A stretch of DNA of 36,051 bases from an uncultured Erysipelotrichaceae bacterium (GCA_934725085.1 CAKVAL010000017.1:1-36051), one strand, 5' to 3'. Shown: positions 8,122 through 17,871, counted from the stretch's first letter. Program-made: numbers and translations. Notes: a model not told the origin generated them from the letters alone.

Positions 8122-8138
8122 TTTTAGATAAAAAACTA

Positions 8139-8167
8139 TTGCATATTCCAAAGTTTTGTGGTATTTT
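8139..8167 (+). promoter_or_regulatory. promoter of the L10 / RNA polymerase operon
   Basis: TTGCAT (8139-8144), a 17-nt spacer and TATTTT (8162-8167) preceded by TGG form an extended -10 promoter. The predicted start near 8174 lies just before the L10 leader fold. Confidence 0.7.
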
Positions 8168-8184
8168 TATTAAGCATCAATATA

Positions 8185-8268
8185 CCATAGACAGTAACGG
8201 CGAATTATGCTTAAAAATGTTACCGAGGTAAAAGTTGTGAATATGAACTTTTTAACCTGTGTCTATGG
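8185..8268 (+). promoter_or_regulatory. ribosomal protein L10 leader
   Basis: CCATAGACA (8185-8193) pairs perfectly with TGTCTATGG (8260-8268), enclosing AGTAACGGCGAATTATGC and ACCGAGGTAAAAG segments typical of the L10 leader (Rfam L10_leader), where the L10(L12)4 complex binds its own mRNA. The closing helix shares bases with the attenuator at 8254, so binding of L10 and read-through are coupled. Confidence 0.88.
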
Positions 8269-8286
8269 ATACAGGTTTTATTTTGT
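8254..8286 (+). terminator. attenuator hairpin of the L10 leader
   Basis: AACCTGT (8254-8260) pairs with ACAGGTT (8271-8277), followed by a T-rich run. It is alternative to the L10-binding fold's closing helix. Confidence 0.75.
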
Positions 8287-8315
8287 ATGAGTATATTGGG
8301 TTAGAAAGAGGGAAT

Positions 8316-8876
8316 ATGAATCAAGCAGTATTGAATGCGAAACAGGAAATGGTAAGTGAGATTTCTTCTAAGATTAAGGAATCACAATCTACTGTTGTCG
8401 TAGAGTACCGTGGTCTAAGCGTAGCTGAAGTTACAGAATTAAGAAGAGCTTTAAGAGCTGAAGATGTTGACTTCAAAGTTTACAAGAACACAATGGCACA
8501 AAGAGCTGTAGATGAATTAGGTTTCGCTGAATTAAAGGAATCTTTAAAGGGACCTAACGCAATGGCTTTCTCAAAGGATGCAACTGCACCTGCAAGAATT
8601 TTGTCAAAGTTCGCTAAGAACCACAAGGCATTAGTACTTAAGAGCGGTATCGTTGAAGGCAAAGAAGTTGATCTTGATACATTAAAAGAATTAGCTAACC
8701 TTCCAAATAGAGACGGTATGTTATCTATGCTATTAAGTTGTTTACAATCTCCAGTTAGATCATTTGCATGTGTTGTTAAGGCAGTTGCAGATGCTAAGGA
8801 AGCAAATGGAGGCGAGGTTGCAGTAGCACCTGAAGCTACTGAGGAAGCAGCACCTGAAACAGCTGCAGCAGAATAA
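8316..8876 (+). CDS. rplJ: 50S ribosomal protein L10
   Basis: A 186-residue stalk-base protein that anchors L7/L12 dimers to the ribosome near the GTPase centre. The N-terminal domain shows STVVVEYRGLSVAEVTELRR and YKNTMAQRA, with a long C-terminal helix for L7/L12. The C-terminus carries an extra Ala/Glu-rich tail (about the last 20 residues), making it longer than the roughly 166 residues of Bacillus. ATG 8316 follows AGAGGG; an in-frame start at 8259 would translate the attenuator and is rejected. L11 and L1 genes are not upstream, so the operon begins with L10. Confidence 0.96.
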   Translation: MNQAVLNAKQEMVSEISSKIKESQSTVVVEYRGLSVAEVTELRRALRAEDVDFKVYKNTMAQRAVDELGFAELKESLKGPNAMAFSKDATAPARILSKFAKNHKALVLKSGIVEGKEVDLDTLKELANLPNRDGMLSMLLSCLQSPVRSFACVVKAVADAKEANGGEVAVAPEATEEAAPETAAAE

Positions 8877-8890
8877 GGAGAAATATTAAA

Positions 8891-9262
8891 ATGGCAAAAA
8901 TCAATCATGAAGATATCTTAGCTTATCTTGAAGAAGCTAGCATTCTTGAATTAAACGACCTAGTAAAGGCAATCGAAGAAAAGTTCGGTGTTACAGCAGC
9001 AGCACCAGTTGCAGTAGCAGCAGCACCTGCTGAAGCAGCTGATCAAGGTCCTACTTCTGTATCAGTTATCTTAAGCTCATTTGGTGAAGCTAAGACTGCT
9101 GTTATCAAGGTAGTTAAGGAAATCACTGGTCTAGGCTTAGTTGAAGCTAAGGGTCTAGTTGACAAGTGTCCAAGTCCTATCAAGGAAAACATTAGTGTAG
9201 AAGAAGCTGAAGAAATCAAGAAGAAGTTAGTTGACGCTGGCGCTTCTGTTGAAGTTAAGTAA
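8891..9262 (+). CDS. rplL: 50S ribosomal protein L7/L12
   Basis: A 123-residue stalk protein that recruits translation factors. The N-terminal dimerisation domain (ILELNDLVKAIEEKFGV) is followed by an Ala/Pro hinge (about 35-50) and the C-terminal factor-binding domain with KTAVIKVVKEITGLGLVEAK and GASVEVK. AAGGAG lies 10 nt before the ATG. It is 14 nt behind rplJ, the universal order, and is controlled by the L10 leader. Confidence 0.97.
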   Translation: MAKINHEDILAYLEEASILELNDLVKAIEEKFGVTAAAPVAVAAAPAEAADQGPTSVSVILSSFGEAKTAVIKVVKEITGLGLVEAKGLVDKCPSPIKENISVEEAEEIKKKLVDAGASVEVK

Positions 9263-9266
9263 TTAA

Positions 9267-9857
9267 ATGTCTCATTATTATACGGATAATAGTGAAATGA
9301 CTAGTAACCCTAGATCATTTGACTATTATTTCGATAATGAGAAGTTCATATTTACTACTGATAATGGCGTTTTCTGCAAAGAAAACGTCGATTACGGTAG
9401 TTATTTATTAATTAAAAACACATTCAGACAAGCATTAGGTAATAAGCTTCTAGATCTTGGCTGTGGTTGGGGACCGGTTGGGATTATTATTAAAAGATTT
9501 AATCCTGATATAGAGGTAACTGCTGTAGATGTTAACTCAAGGGCTGTGGAGCTTACTAATCTAAATGCTGTTCAAAACAAAACACTGATTAAAGCTTGTT
9601 TATGTACAGACATATTAACTTTGAACCTATTGTTTGATTCTATAATTTTAAACCCGCCCATACGAGCGGGTAAAGTTGTCATATATAATCTCTATGATAA
9701 AGCATATCATACTTTAAGGGAAAATGGGTCTTTATATATTGTCATTCAGAAGAAACAGGGCGCCAGCTCTAGTGTGAACAAGCTTAGTGAGTTATTTAAA
9801 ACTGTCACTGTCTTGGATCGCGAAGGTGGATACTGGGTGATTCAAGCGATTAAATAA
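9267..9857 (+). CDS. RsmC-like class I SAM methyltransferase (YbxB family)
   Basis: A 196-residue methyltransferase of the family found between rplL and rpoB in many Firmicutes (YbxB in Bacillus). The SAM-binding motif I is LLDLGCGWG at 61-69, VTAVDVN at about 84-90 is motif II, and the catalytic NPPIRAGK at 129-136 resembles the NPPF motif of the 16S rRNA guanine-N2 methyltransferase RsmC. The substrate is therefore probably rRNA, but this is not proven. It starts 4 nt after rplL without a clear Shine-Dalgarno, so coupled translation is likely. Confidence 0.88.
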   Translation: MSHYYTDNSEMTSNPRSFDYYFDNEKFIFTTDNGVFCKENVDYGSYLLIKNTFRQALGNKLLDLGCGWGPVGIIIKRFNPDIEVTAVDVNSRAVELTNLNAVQNKTLIKACLCTDILTLNLLFDSIILNPPIRAGKVVIYNLYDKAYHTLRENGSLYIVIQKKQGASSSVNKLSELFKTVTVLDREGGYWVIQAIK

Positions 9858-9892
9858 TTCTACACTGTTTAATAGGAAAGGACGGCGTATTA

Positions 9893-12800
9893 ATGAAGCA
9901 ATCTTATCATGTTGTTGAATCGGGTAGACATTCCTCTCGCCGTGATTATTCAAAAGTAAGTGGTCAACTTGAACTTCCTTACTTAGTTGAAATTCAAACA
10001 GATTCTTTTAAGTGGTTCACTGAAAAAGGAATCAAAGAAGTGTTTGATGAGATTTACCCAATTCAAAACTATAGCGGCAATATTCGTTTGAAGTTGGTTA
10101 GCTATGAATTCCGTAAGCCAAAGTATACTGTAGCCGAATGTAAATATCGTGAGACAAATTACTGTGCTCCACTTTGGGCTAATATGGAACTAGAAATCTA
10201 TAATGAGGAGACTGGTGAAATCATCAATAGGCCAGAAGAAGTTTTCTTAGGAGACTTCCCAATGATGACTGCAACCGGTACTTTTATCATTAACGGTGCT
10301 GAGAGAGTTATAGTTTCTCAGATTGTTAGATCTCCGGGTGCTTATTTTGACATCCAATCTGATGATAAGACTGGTAAAGAAACTATTGATGGCGAATTAA
10401 TCCCATCAAGAGGAACTTGGTTAGAATTTCTAACTGATGAGAAGAAAACTGCGCTTGGCAAGGTCATGAATATGAGTGTTGACCGTAAGCGTAAGATCTT
10501 ATCTACTATATTATTGAAAACAATTGGCTTCTCTTTGAACCTTGAAAAGGGAGAAGACGCTTTTGACGTTAATAAAGTTAAGACTTTTATTAAGTCAATG
10601 GGCTTAGAGGTTTATGATGATCTAATTAATCAAAATGATGATCGTGAATTCTTGAACATCTATGAAGCTATTTATACATCTTTCCTTGGTGCTTACGAGG
10701 AGATTACAAATACTCTTTATGCAGATAAGACAAGCACTACTGATGCAGCTCTAATTGAAATGCATCGTAACCAAAAACAAGATGAAGTGCCTACAATCGA
10801 AGGTGCTGGTTCTTTGATGAATGCTAAGTTCTTTGATGCGAAGAAGTATGATTTAACTCCTGCTGGAAGATACAAGTTAGGAAAGAAATTAAATGTCATC
10901 GACAGAATTGAGAATCATGTATTGGCTCAAGATTTATATAAGGCTGATGGTTCATTGTTGATGGAAAAGGGTACTTTAGTACACAAAGAAGAAAGAAACT
11001 TATTAAGAGAAGAATTGACTAAGGGTAGCCATGTTGAGGCATTCCCATTCAGACATAGTTTCTCTCATCCAACTATTGTTGAAGTTGAAACTAAGAATAA
11101 GTTAGCTCTTGTTGGTAGAATCTTAGCAAATGATCTTGAACTTAAGAATGAAGTTATCTATCAAGGTACCGCCTTAAGTGAAGAAGATGTTAAAAAGATT
11201 GCCAAGGAGTTTAAGGTAATCAGCGTATATTCAGGTATTATTTCTAAGCCAGTTGAATTGACTAGAGACAATATCGATGCTGTATTAGACTATGGTCAAA
11301 GATTCTTTATCTTAGCAAGAATTACTGATAAGGCAGGAGATGTCATGATTGATGATGAACCTGCTATGCCTTTATATATTCCAGATCATGACTCATATAT
11401 TTTGATGTCTGATAAGGAAGCTATTATTAGAGAAAGAATTTCTAAGGGCGAAAAGATGACTGCATGGCTAGTTGGTAGTGCATGTCAAGTTGTTTATATC
11501 GAAAATCCAAATGATGCAAATTCTAAGATTAAGTTAATTGGTGTTGATCCACTTAATGATAAGAAGTGCATTACTATTTCTGATATGATCGCTCTATATT
11601 CTTATATGTTATCAATGCTAGATGGAGTAGGTTCTACTGATGAAATCGATATGCTTGGTAATAGACGTATTAGAACTGTTGGTGAATTAATCCAAAACCA
11701 ATTCAGAATTGGTTTGAGCAGAATGGAAAAGGCTGTTAAGGAAAAGATGTCTATCGCTGATGTTGAAACATCTACTCCAAAGAGCTTAACAAACAATCGT
11801 CCATTATCTGGTGCGATTAAGGAATTCTTCTCAAGTTCTCAATTGTCACAATTTATGGACCAACAAAATCCACTTGCTGAGCTTACAAATAAGCGTCGTA
11901 TTTCAGCATTAGGTCCAGGTGGTCTAACAAGAGAAAGAGCAGGTTTTGAAGTACGTGACGTTCATAACTCTCACTACGGTAGAATCTGTCCTATCGAGAC
12001 TCCAGAAGGTCAAAACATCGGTTTGATTTCTTATTTAACTTCTTATGCAAAGGTAAACGAATATGGCTTTATTCAAACTCCTTATCGTAAGGTTGATAAG
12101 AACGGACATGTTTCTGAAGATTATATTTATTTGTCTGCAGATGATGAAAATGACTACATCATCGCACAGGCAAATGAGGTTGAAGATGGCAAGCTAAAGA
12201 ATGAAATGGTTGTCGCTAGAAAAGCTGGTGAAACTATCATGGCTAAGGCTGAAGAAGTTGAGCTATGTGACGTATCTCCTAAGCAAATCGTTTCTATCGC
12301 TGCTGCTTGTATCCCATTCCTTGAAAACGATGACTGTACTCGTGCCCTAATGGGTGCTAACATGCAACGTCAGGCTGTTCCTTTGTTGAATCCTCATTCA
12401 CCATATGTTGGTACAGGTATTGAGGCTAAGATTGCTAGAGACTCTGGTACTGGTGTTGTTACAAATGATTCAGGTGTCGTTACTTATGCTGACTCTAGAA
12501 CTGTTGTTATTGCGGATAAAGATGGCAAGGAACATGAGTATCCTCTTGAGAAGTTTGCAAGATCAAACGCAGGTACATGCATCAACCAAAAGCCTATTGT
12601 TGCCAAGGGTGACGTGGTTAAGGCTGGTGAACTAATTGCAGATGGTCCAAGTATGCAAGATGGTGAATTGGCTCTAGGTCAAAACGTAACTATCGCGTTC
12701 ATGACATGGCATGGTTATAACTATGAAGATGCCATCATTATGTCTGAGCGTATGGTTAAGGATGATGTTTATACTTCAATTCATATTGAGGAATATACAA

Positions 12801-14011
12801 TCGAAAGAAGAAAGACTAAATTAGGTGAAGAAGAAATCACAAGAGATATTCCAAATGTTCAAGAGGGCGCATGTCGTAATCTTGATAGCCGCGGTATCGT
12901 AATGGTTGGTGCTGAGGTTAAGGAAGGCGATATCCTTGTTGGTAAGGTTACTCCTAAGGGTCAATCTGATGCTTCTCCAGAAGAAAAGCTATTATTAGCG
13001 ATCTTCGGTGAAAAGTCTCATGAAGTTCGTGATAACTCATTAAGAGTTCCTCATGGTGGTGCTGGTATTGTTCAATCAATCAGAGTATTCAACCGTAAGG
13101 ATGGTCATGATGAATTAAATCCAGGTGTTATCGAAGAAATTAGAGTTTATGTTGTTCAAAAACGTAAGATTTCTGAAGGTGATAAGATGGCTGGTAGACA
13201 CGGTAACAAGGGTGTTATTTCTAAGATCCTTCCAATCGAAGATATGCCAATTATGCCAGATGGTACTCCTGTTGATATTATGTTAAATCCATTCGGTGTT
13301 CCTTCTCGTATGAACATCGGTCAGGTATTGGAAGTTCACTTGGGTATGGCTGCTAAGAAACTTGGTGTTAAGTTTGCTACTCCAGTATTCGATGGTATTT
13401 CTAATGAAGATTTAATGGATATTATGAAAGAAGCTGAAGTTAATCCGGATGGTAAGTTAGTGTTACGTGATGGTAAGACTGGTGAACCATATGATGAGAG
13501 AATTTCAGTTGGTGTCATGTATATGATTAAGTTGGCACACATGGTTGACGATAAGTTGCATGCTCGTGCTACAGGTCCTTATTCAATGGTTACACAACAA
13601 CCATTAGGTGGTAAGGCTCAAAATGGTGGTCAAAGATTCGGTGAAATGGAAGTTTGGGCACTAGAGGCATATGGTGCTGCTCATACACTTGAAGAAATCT
13701 TGACAATTAAGTCAGATGATATCAATGGTAGAACAAGAGCACTTAACGCTATTAAGAAGAGTCAAACTATTCCAGAACCTGGATTACCTGAATCATTCAA
13801 CGTATTACGTAATGAACTTAAGGCATTGGCTGTCGATGTTAAGTTGTTAGATGGCGAAGGCAATGAAGTTAATGTTTCAAGCTTTGCGGATGACGATGAA
13901 ACACAAGACAAGAATAATCAAGTAGCAGAAGCTTCTGATTTAACAATTAAGACTGAAGCAGAACTTGAAGAAGAAGCCCCTGAAGCAGTTATGGGCTTAG
14001 ATGAAGAATAG
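9893..14011 (+). CDS. rpoB: RNA polymerase beta subunit
   Basis: The 1372-residue beta subunit forms half of the active-site cleft. RDYSKVSGQLELPYLVEIQT starts the conserved part, GTFIINGAERVIVSQ is the protrusion, and GDKMAGRHGNKG (about 1096-1107) lies near the active site. The rifampicin cluster reads SSQLSQFMDQQNPLAELTNK, so residue 666, equivalent to E. coli His526, is Asn. Gln513, Asp516 and Ser531 equivalents are kept. Between GRYK (325) and LGNRR (588) it is about 150 residues longer than Bacillus, and it ends in an acidic tail. AAAGGACG precedes the ATG. It is about 180 residues longer than B. subtilis RpoB. Confidence 0.98.
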   Translation: MKQSYHVVESGRHSSRRDYSKVSGQLELPYLVEIQTDSFKWFTEKGIKEVFDEIYPIQNYSGNIRLKLVSYEFRKPKYTVAECKYRETNYCAPLWANMELEIYNEETGEIINRPEEVFLGDFPMMTATGTFIINGAERVIVSQIVRSPGAYFDIQSDDKTGKETIDGELIPSRGTWLEFLTDEKKTALGKVMNMSVDRKRKILSTILLKTIGFSLNLEKGEDAFDVNKVKTFIKSMGLEVYDDLINQNDDREFLNIYEAIYTSFLGAYEEITNTLYADKTSTTDAALIEMHRNQKQDEVPTIEGAGSLMNAKFFDAKKYDLTPAGRYKLGKKLNVIDRIENHVLAQDLYKADGSLLMEKGTLVHKEERNLLREELTKGSHVEAFPFRHSFSHPTIVEVETKNKLALVGRILANDLELKNEVIYQGTALSEEDVKKIAKEFKVISVYSGIISKPVELTRDNIDAVLDYGQRFFILARITDKAGDVMIDDEPAMPLYIPDHDSYILMSDKEAIIRERISKGEKMTAWLVGSACQVVYIENPNDANSKIKLIGVDPLNDKKCITISDMIALYSYMLSMLDGVGSTDEIDMLGNRRIRTVGELIQNQFRIGLSRMEKAVKEKMSIADVETSTPKSLTNNRPLSGAIKEFFSSSQLSQFMDQQNPLAELTNKRRISALGPGGLTRERAGFEVRDVHNSHYGRICPIETPEGQNIGLISYLTSYAKVNEYGFIQTPYRKVDKNGHVSEDYIYLSADDENDYIIAQANEVEDGKLKNEMVVARKAGETIMAKAEEVELCDVSPKQIVSIAAACIPFLENDDCTRALMGANMQRQAVPLLNPHSPYVGTGIEAKIARDSGTGVVTNDSGVVTYADSRTVVIADKDGKEHEYPLEKFARSNAGTCINQKPIVAKGDVVKAGELIADGPSMQDGELALGQNVTIAFMTWHGYNYEDAIIMSERMVKDDVYTSIHIEEYTIERRKTKLGEEEITRDIPNVQEGACRNLDSRGIVMVGAEVKEGDILVGKVTPKGQSDASPEEKLLLAIFGEKSHEVRDNSLRVPHGGAGIVQSIRVFNRKDGHDELNPGVIEEIRVYVVQKRKISEGDKMAGRHGNKGVISKILPIEDMPIMPDGTPVDIMLNPFGVPSRMNIGQVLEVHLGMAAKKLGVKFATPVFDGISNEDLMDIMKEAEVNPDGKLVLRDGKTGEPYDERISVGVMYMIKLAHMVDDKLHARATGPYSMVTQQPLGGKAQNGGQRFGEMEVWALEAYGAAHTLEEILTIKSDDINGRTRALNAIKKSQTIPEPGLPESFNVLRNELKALAVDVKLLDGEGNEVNVSSFADDDETQDKNNQVAEASDLTIKTEAELEEEAPEAVMGLDEE

Positions 14012-14019
14012 GAGGATCT

Positions 14020-17000
14020 ATGGCAAATAACAAATTTGAAGCAATTAAAGTTGGATTAGCTTCTCCTGAAAGAATTCGTGAGTGGTCATATGGTGAGGTA
14101 ACAAAGCCAGAGACTATTAACTATCGTTCTCAAAAGCCTGAGAAAGATGGTTTATTCTGCGAAAGAATTTTCGGTCCAACAAAGGACTGGGAATGTGCTT
14201 GTGGTAAGTATAAGAAAGTAAGATACAAGGGTATCACTTGTGATAGATGTGGTGTTGAAATTACTAAGTCTTCTGTAAGAAGAGAAAGATTTGGTCATAT
14301 TTCTTTAGCTGCTCCAGTTGTTCATATTTGGTACCTTAAGGGTATCCCATCTAGAATGGGTCTTGTACTTAATGTATCTCCTAAGATTCTTGAAGAAATC
14401 GTATATTTCGTAACTTGGATTGTTACAGATCCAGGCAGTACAGATCTTCAATATAAGCAACCATTAAGTGAAATGGAAGTTAGAAACTACCAAGCACTAT
14501 ATGGTGAGAAGGCTTTCAAGGCAGCTACTGGCGCAGAAGCTATTAAGACACTTCTTGAACAAGTAGATGTTGTTAAGGAACAAAAGGAGATTAAGAAGGA
14601 GCTTGAAAAGGCTCAAGGTGATAAGCGTAAGAAGCTTATTAAGAGACTTGAAACTGTTAACGCATTTGTTAATAGTGATAATAAGCCTGAGTGGATGGTG
14701 CTTACAGAACTTCCTGTAATACCACCAGATTTAAGACCGATGTTACAACTTGATGGTGGTCGTTTTGCGACAAGTGATTTAAATGACTTGTATCGTAGAG
14801 TTATCACTCGTAACAATCGTTTAAGAAAGTTACTAGAAATTGGTACACCTTCAATTATCGTTCAAAACGAAAAGCGTATGTTACAGGAAGCTGTCGATGC
14901 GCTAATCGATAACGGTAGAAGAGGTAATCCAGTTAAGGGTAGTGCAAATCGTCCTCTTAAGTCATTGTCACATAGCTTAAAGGGTAAGCAAGGTCGTTTC
15001 AGACAAAACTTATTAGGTAAGCGTGTTGACTTCTCTGGTAGATCAGTTATTGCGGTTGGTCCAAATCTAAAGATGTACCAATGTGGTATTCCTCGTGAGA
15101 TGGCAATCAACTTGTATAGACCGTTTGTAGAGAGTGAACTTGTTTTACAAAAGATTGCACAATCTTTAAAGCAAGCTGAAAAGATGGTTGATAAGCAAGA
15201 TCCTCAAATTTGGGATGTTGTTGAAGAAATCATGGATAATCATCCAGTATTCTTAAACAGAGCTCCTACACTTCATAGACTTGGTATCCAAGCTTTCAAA
15301 CCAAAACTAGTTGAAGGTCGTGCAATCAGACTTCATCCATTAGTATGTACTGCGTTTAACGCCGACTTCGATGGTGACCAGATGGCTGTGCACTTGCCTT
15401 TAAGTGAGAAGGCTAGAGCTGAGGCTGAGATTTTGATGCTAGCAAGCAACAATATCTTGGGTCCTAAGGATGGTAAACCTATCGTTACTCCATCTCAGGA
15501 TATGGTTCTTGGTAACTTCTATCTAAATATGGAAGAAACTAAGGAAGAGTTCTATCACAAGGCTGAAGTATTAAAGACTTTAGGTGATGAAGAGGCTGCA
15601 GAAATGTGGACTCGCTTCGGTGATAATGAGGGTCATGTTTATAAGGACTTTAATGAAGCATTGATGGCTTATCAAAATAAGCAAGTTCATCTTCATACAA
15701 GAGTTGCGATTGCAGCTGGTTCTTTAAAGAAGACTTGTTTCACTGAAGAAGAAAACAATATGTATCTAATTACTACTATTGGTAAGTTGATTTTCAACAA
15801 TGCCTTCCCTAGTGATTTCCCATATATTAATATGGTTACTACAGATACATTAAAGAGAACTCCTCATGATCAATTTGTTCCTTATGGTACTGATATTTGT
15901 GCTCATATTGCTGGATTAAAGGTTAGTCCTGAATTCACTAAGAAGGCACTTGGTAATGTAATTGCCGAAGTATTCGCTAAGTATCGTACAAATGGTTCAA
16001 GTACAATTCTTGATAATATCAAGGACTTAGGTTTTGAGTACTCAACTGTTGCAGGTATGACAGTATCTCTAGCAGATATTAACGTTGCACCTAATAAGCA
16101 AGTATATGTTGATGAAGCTAAGAAGAAGGCTGATATCCTACAAAACTTGTTGGATAGAGGTCAATTAACTCCACCAGAATGGGAAAAGCATTTCTCTCAA
16201 TTGTGGTCTGATACAAAGGACAAGATTGGTGATGAAGTTATGAACAGCTTAGAGAGAAAATCTCCAATTAACATGATGGCTGTTTCTGGTGCCAGAGGTA
16301 ATAAGTCACACTTTACACAGTTAGCAGGTATGAGAGGTCTTATGGGTAGACCTACCCAATCTAAATCTAAGAAGGAATATCAACCTTCAATCATTGAGGT
16401 TCCTATTTATTCTTGTTTCCGTGAGGGTATGAGTGTATCAGAATTCTTTATTTCAACTCACGGTGTTCGTAAGGGTTTAACAGATACTGCCTTAAAGACT
16501 GCTGAATCTGGTTATTTGACAAGACGTCTTGTTGATGTTTCTCAAGATGTTATTATCATGGAAGATGATTGTCATACTGATATGGGTTACTATGTTGAGG
16601 CAATCATTGATAGAAAAGACAATAGTATCATCGAATCATTCGCTGATCGTATTATTGGTCGTTTCTCTAAGGAAGTTCTTACTCATCCAGAAACTGGTGA
16701 AGTAATCATTGGTGAAGATGAATTCATTGATGAAGATAAGGCTAGAGAAATTGTTGCGGCTGGTATTAAGGGAATGTATATTAGAAATACATTCACTTGT
16801 AGATCTAAAGATGGTATTTGTCGTAAATGTTATGGACGTAACATGGCTACTGGTAAGCTAGTTGAAAACGGTGAGGCTGTAGGTATTATGGCTGCTCAAT
16901 CAATCGGCGAACCTGGTACTCAGCTAACAATGCGTACTTTCCACACAGGTGGTGTTGCCGCTGCTGGTGATAGTGATATCACTCAAGGTCTTCCACGTGT

Positions 17001-17832
17001 TGAAGAACTATTTGAAGCTAGATGTCCTAAGCGTCCTGCTACTTTAGCTAAGATTAACGGTGAAATCACTGCAATTCATGAAAATGATGATCATAGTATC
17101 GTTGTTGATGTAACTGGTGAAAATGAAACTATTCAACATCGTTTAATTCTTGGTCAAACAGTAAGATCTTGGATGGGCGTTGGTACTAAGGTTAAGGCTG
17201 GTGATAAGCTAACTGAAGGTAACGTTGATCCTAAGGAATTATTAAGTATTGCCGGTGTTCAAGCTGTTCAAAACTATATCCTTAAGGAAGTTAAGAAGGT
17301 TTACGCTTTGGCTGGTATCGATACATCAGATAAGCACATTGAGATGATCATTCATCAAATGTTGAAGCGTGTAATCATCATCGAACCAGGTGATTCAGAT
17401 TACTGTACAGGTCAAACTGTTTCAATGAGAAAGATTAATGAAATCAATACAAACTTATTAATGGAAGGTAAGACTCCTGCTAAGTTTGGTCCTATGTTGT
17501 TAGGTATTTCTAAGTCTTCAGTTGAAACTGACTCATTCTTATCTGCTGCTTCATTCCAAGAAACTACTAAGGTATTAACTGATGCAGCTATTAATGCTAA
17601 GGTTGATGACCTATTCGGTATCAAGGAAAACGTTATTATCGGTAAGTTGATTCCTGCTGGTACAGGTTCTAAGTTTGAACGTGAAACTACTCATTTAGTA
17701 GAGGAACGTGCTGCTGAACTTGTTAAGGAAAGAGAAGAGAGAGTGCTATTGTTCGAAGAAGAGGCTAAGGCAGCTCAACTTCCAAGTGATGTAACTACCG
17801 TTAGAGATAGCGAAGAAAAAGAAGCTGAATAA
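14020..17832 (+). CDS. rpoC: RNA polymerase beta' subunit
   Basis: The 1270-residue beta' subunit carries the catalytic magnesium site NADFDGDQM (447-455), three aspartates intact. The N-terminal zinc ribbon is CACGKYKK...CDRCG (near residues 59-80), and a second zinc site appears as CRSKDGICRKC. The bridge and trigger regions include GARGNKSHFTQLAGMRGLMG and AQSIGEPGTQLTMRTFHTGG. GGAGG lies just before the ATG, 8 nt after rpoB. It is somewhat longer than the 1199 residues of Bacillus, without a frameshift. A terminator follows. Confidence 0.98.
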   Translation: MANNKFEAIKVGLASPERIREWSYGEVTKPETINYRSQKPEKDGLFCERIFGPTKDWECACGKYKKVRYKGITCDRCGVEITKSSVRRERFGHISLAAPVVHIWYLKGIPSRMGLVLNVSPKILEEIVYFVTWIVTDPGSTDLQYKQPLSEMEVRNYQALYGEKAFKAATGAEAIKTLLEQVDVVKEQKEIKKELEKAQGDKRKKLIKRLETVNAFVNSDNKPEWMVLTELPVIPPDLRPMLQLDGGRFATSDLNDLYRRVITRNNRLRKLLEIGTPSIIVQNEKRMLQEAVDALIDNGRRGNPVKGSANRPLKSLSHSLKGKQGRFRQNLLGKRVDFSGRSVIAVGPNLKMYQCGIPREMAINLYRPFVESELVLQKIAQSLKQAEKMVDKQDPQIWDVVEEIMDNHPVFLNRAPTLHRLGIQAFKPKLVEGRAIRLHPLVCTAFNADFDGDQMAVHLPLSEKARAEAEILMLASNNILGPKDGKPIVTPSQDMVLGNFYLNMEETKEEFYHKAEVLKTLGDEEAAEMWTRFGDNEGHVYKDFNEALMAYQNKQVHLHTRVAIAAGSLKKTCFTEEENNMYLITTIGKLIFNNAFPSDFPYINMVTTDTLKRTPHDQFVPYGTDICAHIAGLKVSPEFTKKALGNVIAEVFAKYRTNGSSTILDNIKDLGFEYSTVAGMTVSLADINVAPNKQVYVDEAKKKADILQNLLDRGQLTPPEWEKHFSQLWSDTKDKIGDEVMNSLERKSPINMMAVSGARGNKSHFTQLAGMRGLMGRPTQSKSKKEYQPSIIEVPIYSCFREGMSVSEFFISTHGVRKGLTDTALKTAESGYLTRRLVDVSQDVIIMEDDCHTDMGYYVEAIIDRKDNSIIESFADRIIGRFSKEVLTHPETGEVIIGEDEFIDEDKAREIVAAGIKGMYIRNTFTCRSKDGICRKCYGRNMATGKLVENGEAVGIMAAQSIGEPGTQLTMRTFHTGGVAAAGDSDITQGLPRVEELFEARCPKRPATLAKINGEITAIHENDDHSIVVDVTGENETIQHRLILGQTVRSWMGVGTKVKAGDKLTEGNVDPKELLSIAGVQAVQNYILKEVKKVYALAGIDTSDKHIEMIIHQMLKRVIIIEPGDSDYCTGQTVSMRKINEINTNLLMEGKTPAKFGPMLLGISKSSVETDSFLSAASFQETTKVLTDAAINAKVDDLFGIKENVIIGKLIPAGTGSKFERETTHLVEERAAELVKEREERVLLFEEEAKAAQLPSDVTTVRDSEEKEAE

Positions 17833-17843
17833 ACTAAAATTTT

Positions 17844-17870
17844 AAGCTCGGGGAAACTCGGGCTTTTAAT
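17844..17870 (+). terminator. terminator of the rplJ-rpoC operon
   Basis: A nine-pair stem (17844-17852 with 17857-17865, two G-U pairs) is capped by a GAAA tetraloop and followed by TTTTAAT. It ends the L10/RNA polymerase operon. Confidence 0.85.
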
Positions 17871-17871
17871 A

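Noticed and set aside
8119..8138. Terminator after the YczE-like gene (TAGTTTT/AAAACTA)
   Set aside because: AT-only stem without a T-run, overlapping the next promoter's -35 region; too weak to call.
8480..8908. Long reverse-strand frame opposite rplJ
   Set aside because: It lies against a certain ribosomal protein gene, has no start signals and reflects codon bias only. The same holds for the other reverse frames in the window.
12405..12635. Overlapping + strand frame inside rpoB
   Set aside because: Leu/Val-rich shadow of a Thr/Val/Ala-rich part of rpoB in another frame, without a ribosome binding site.
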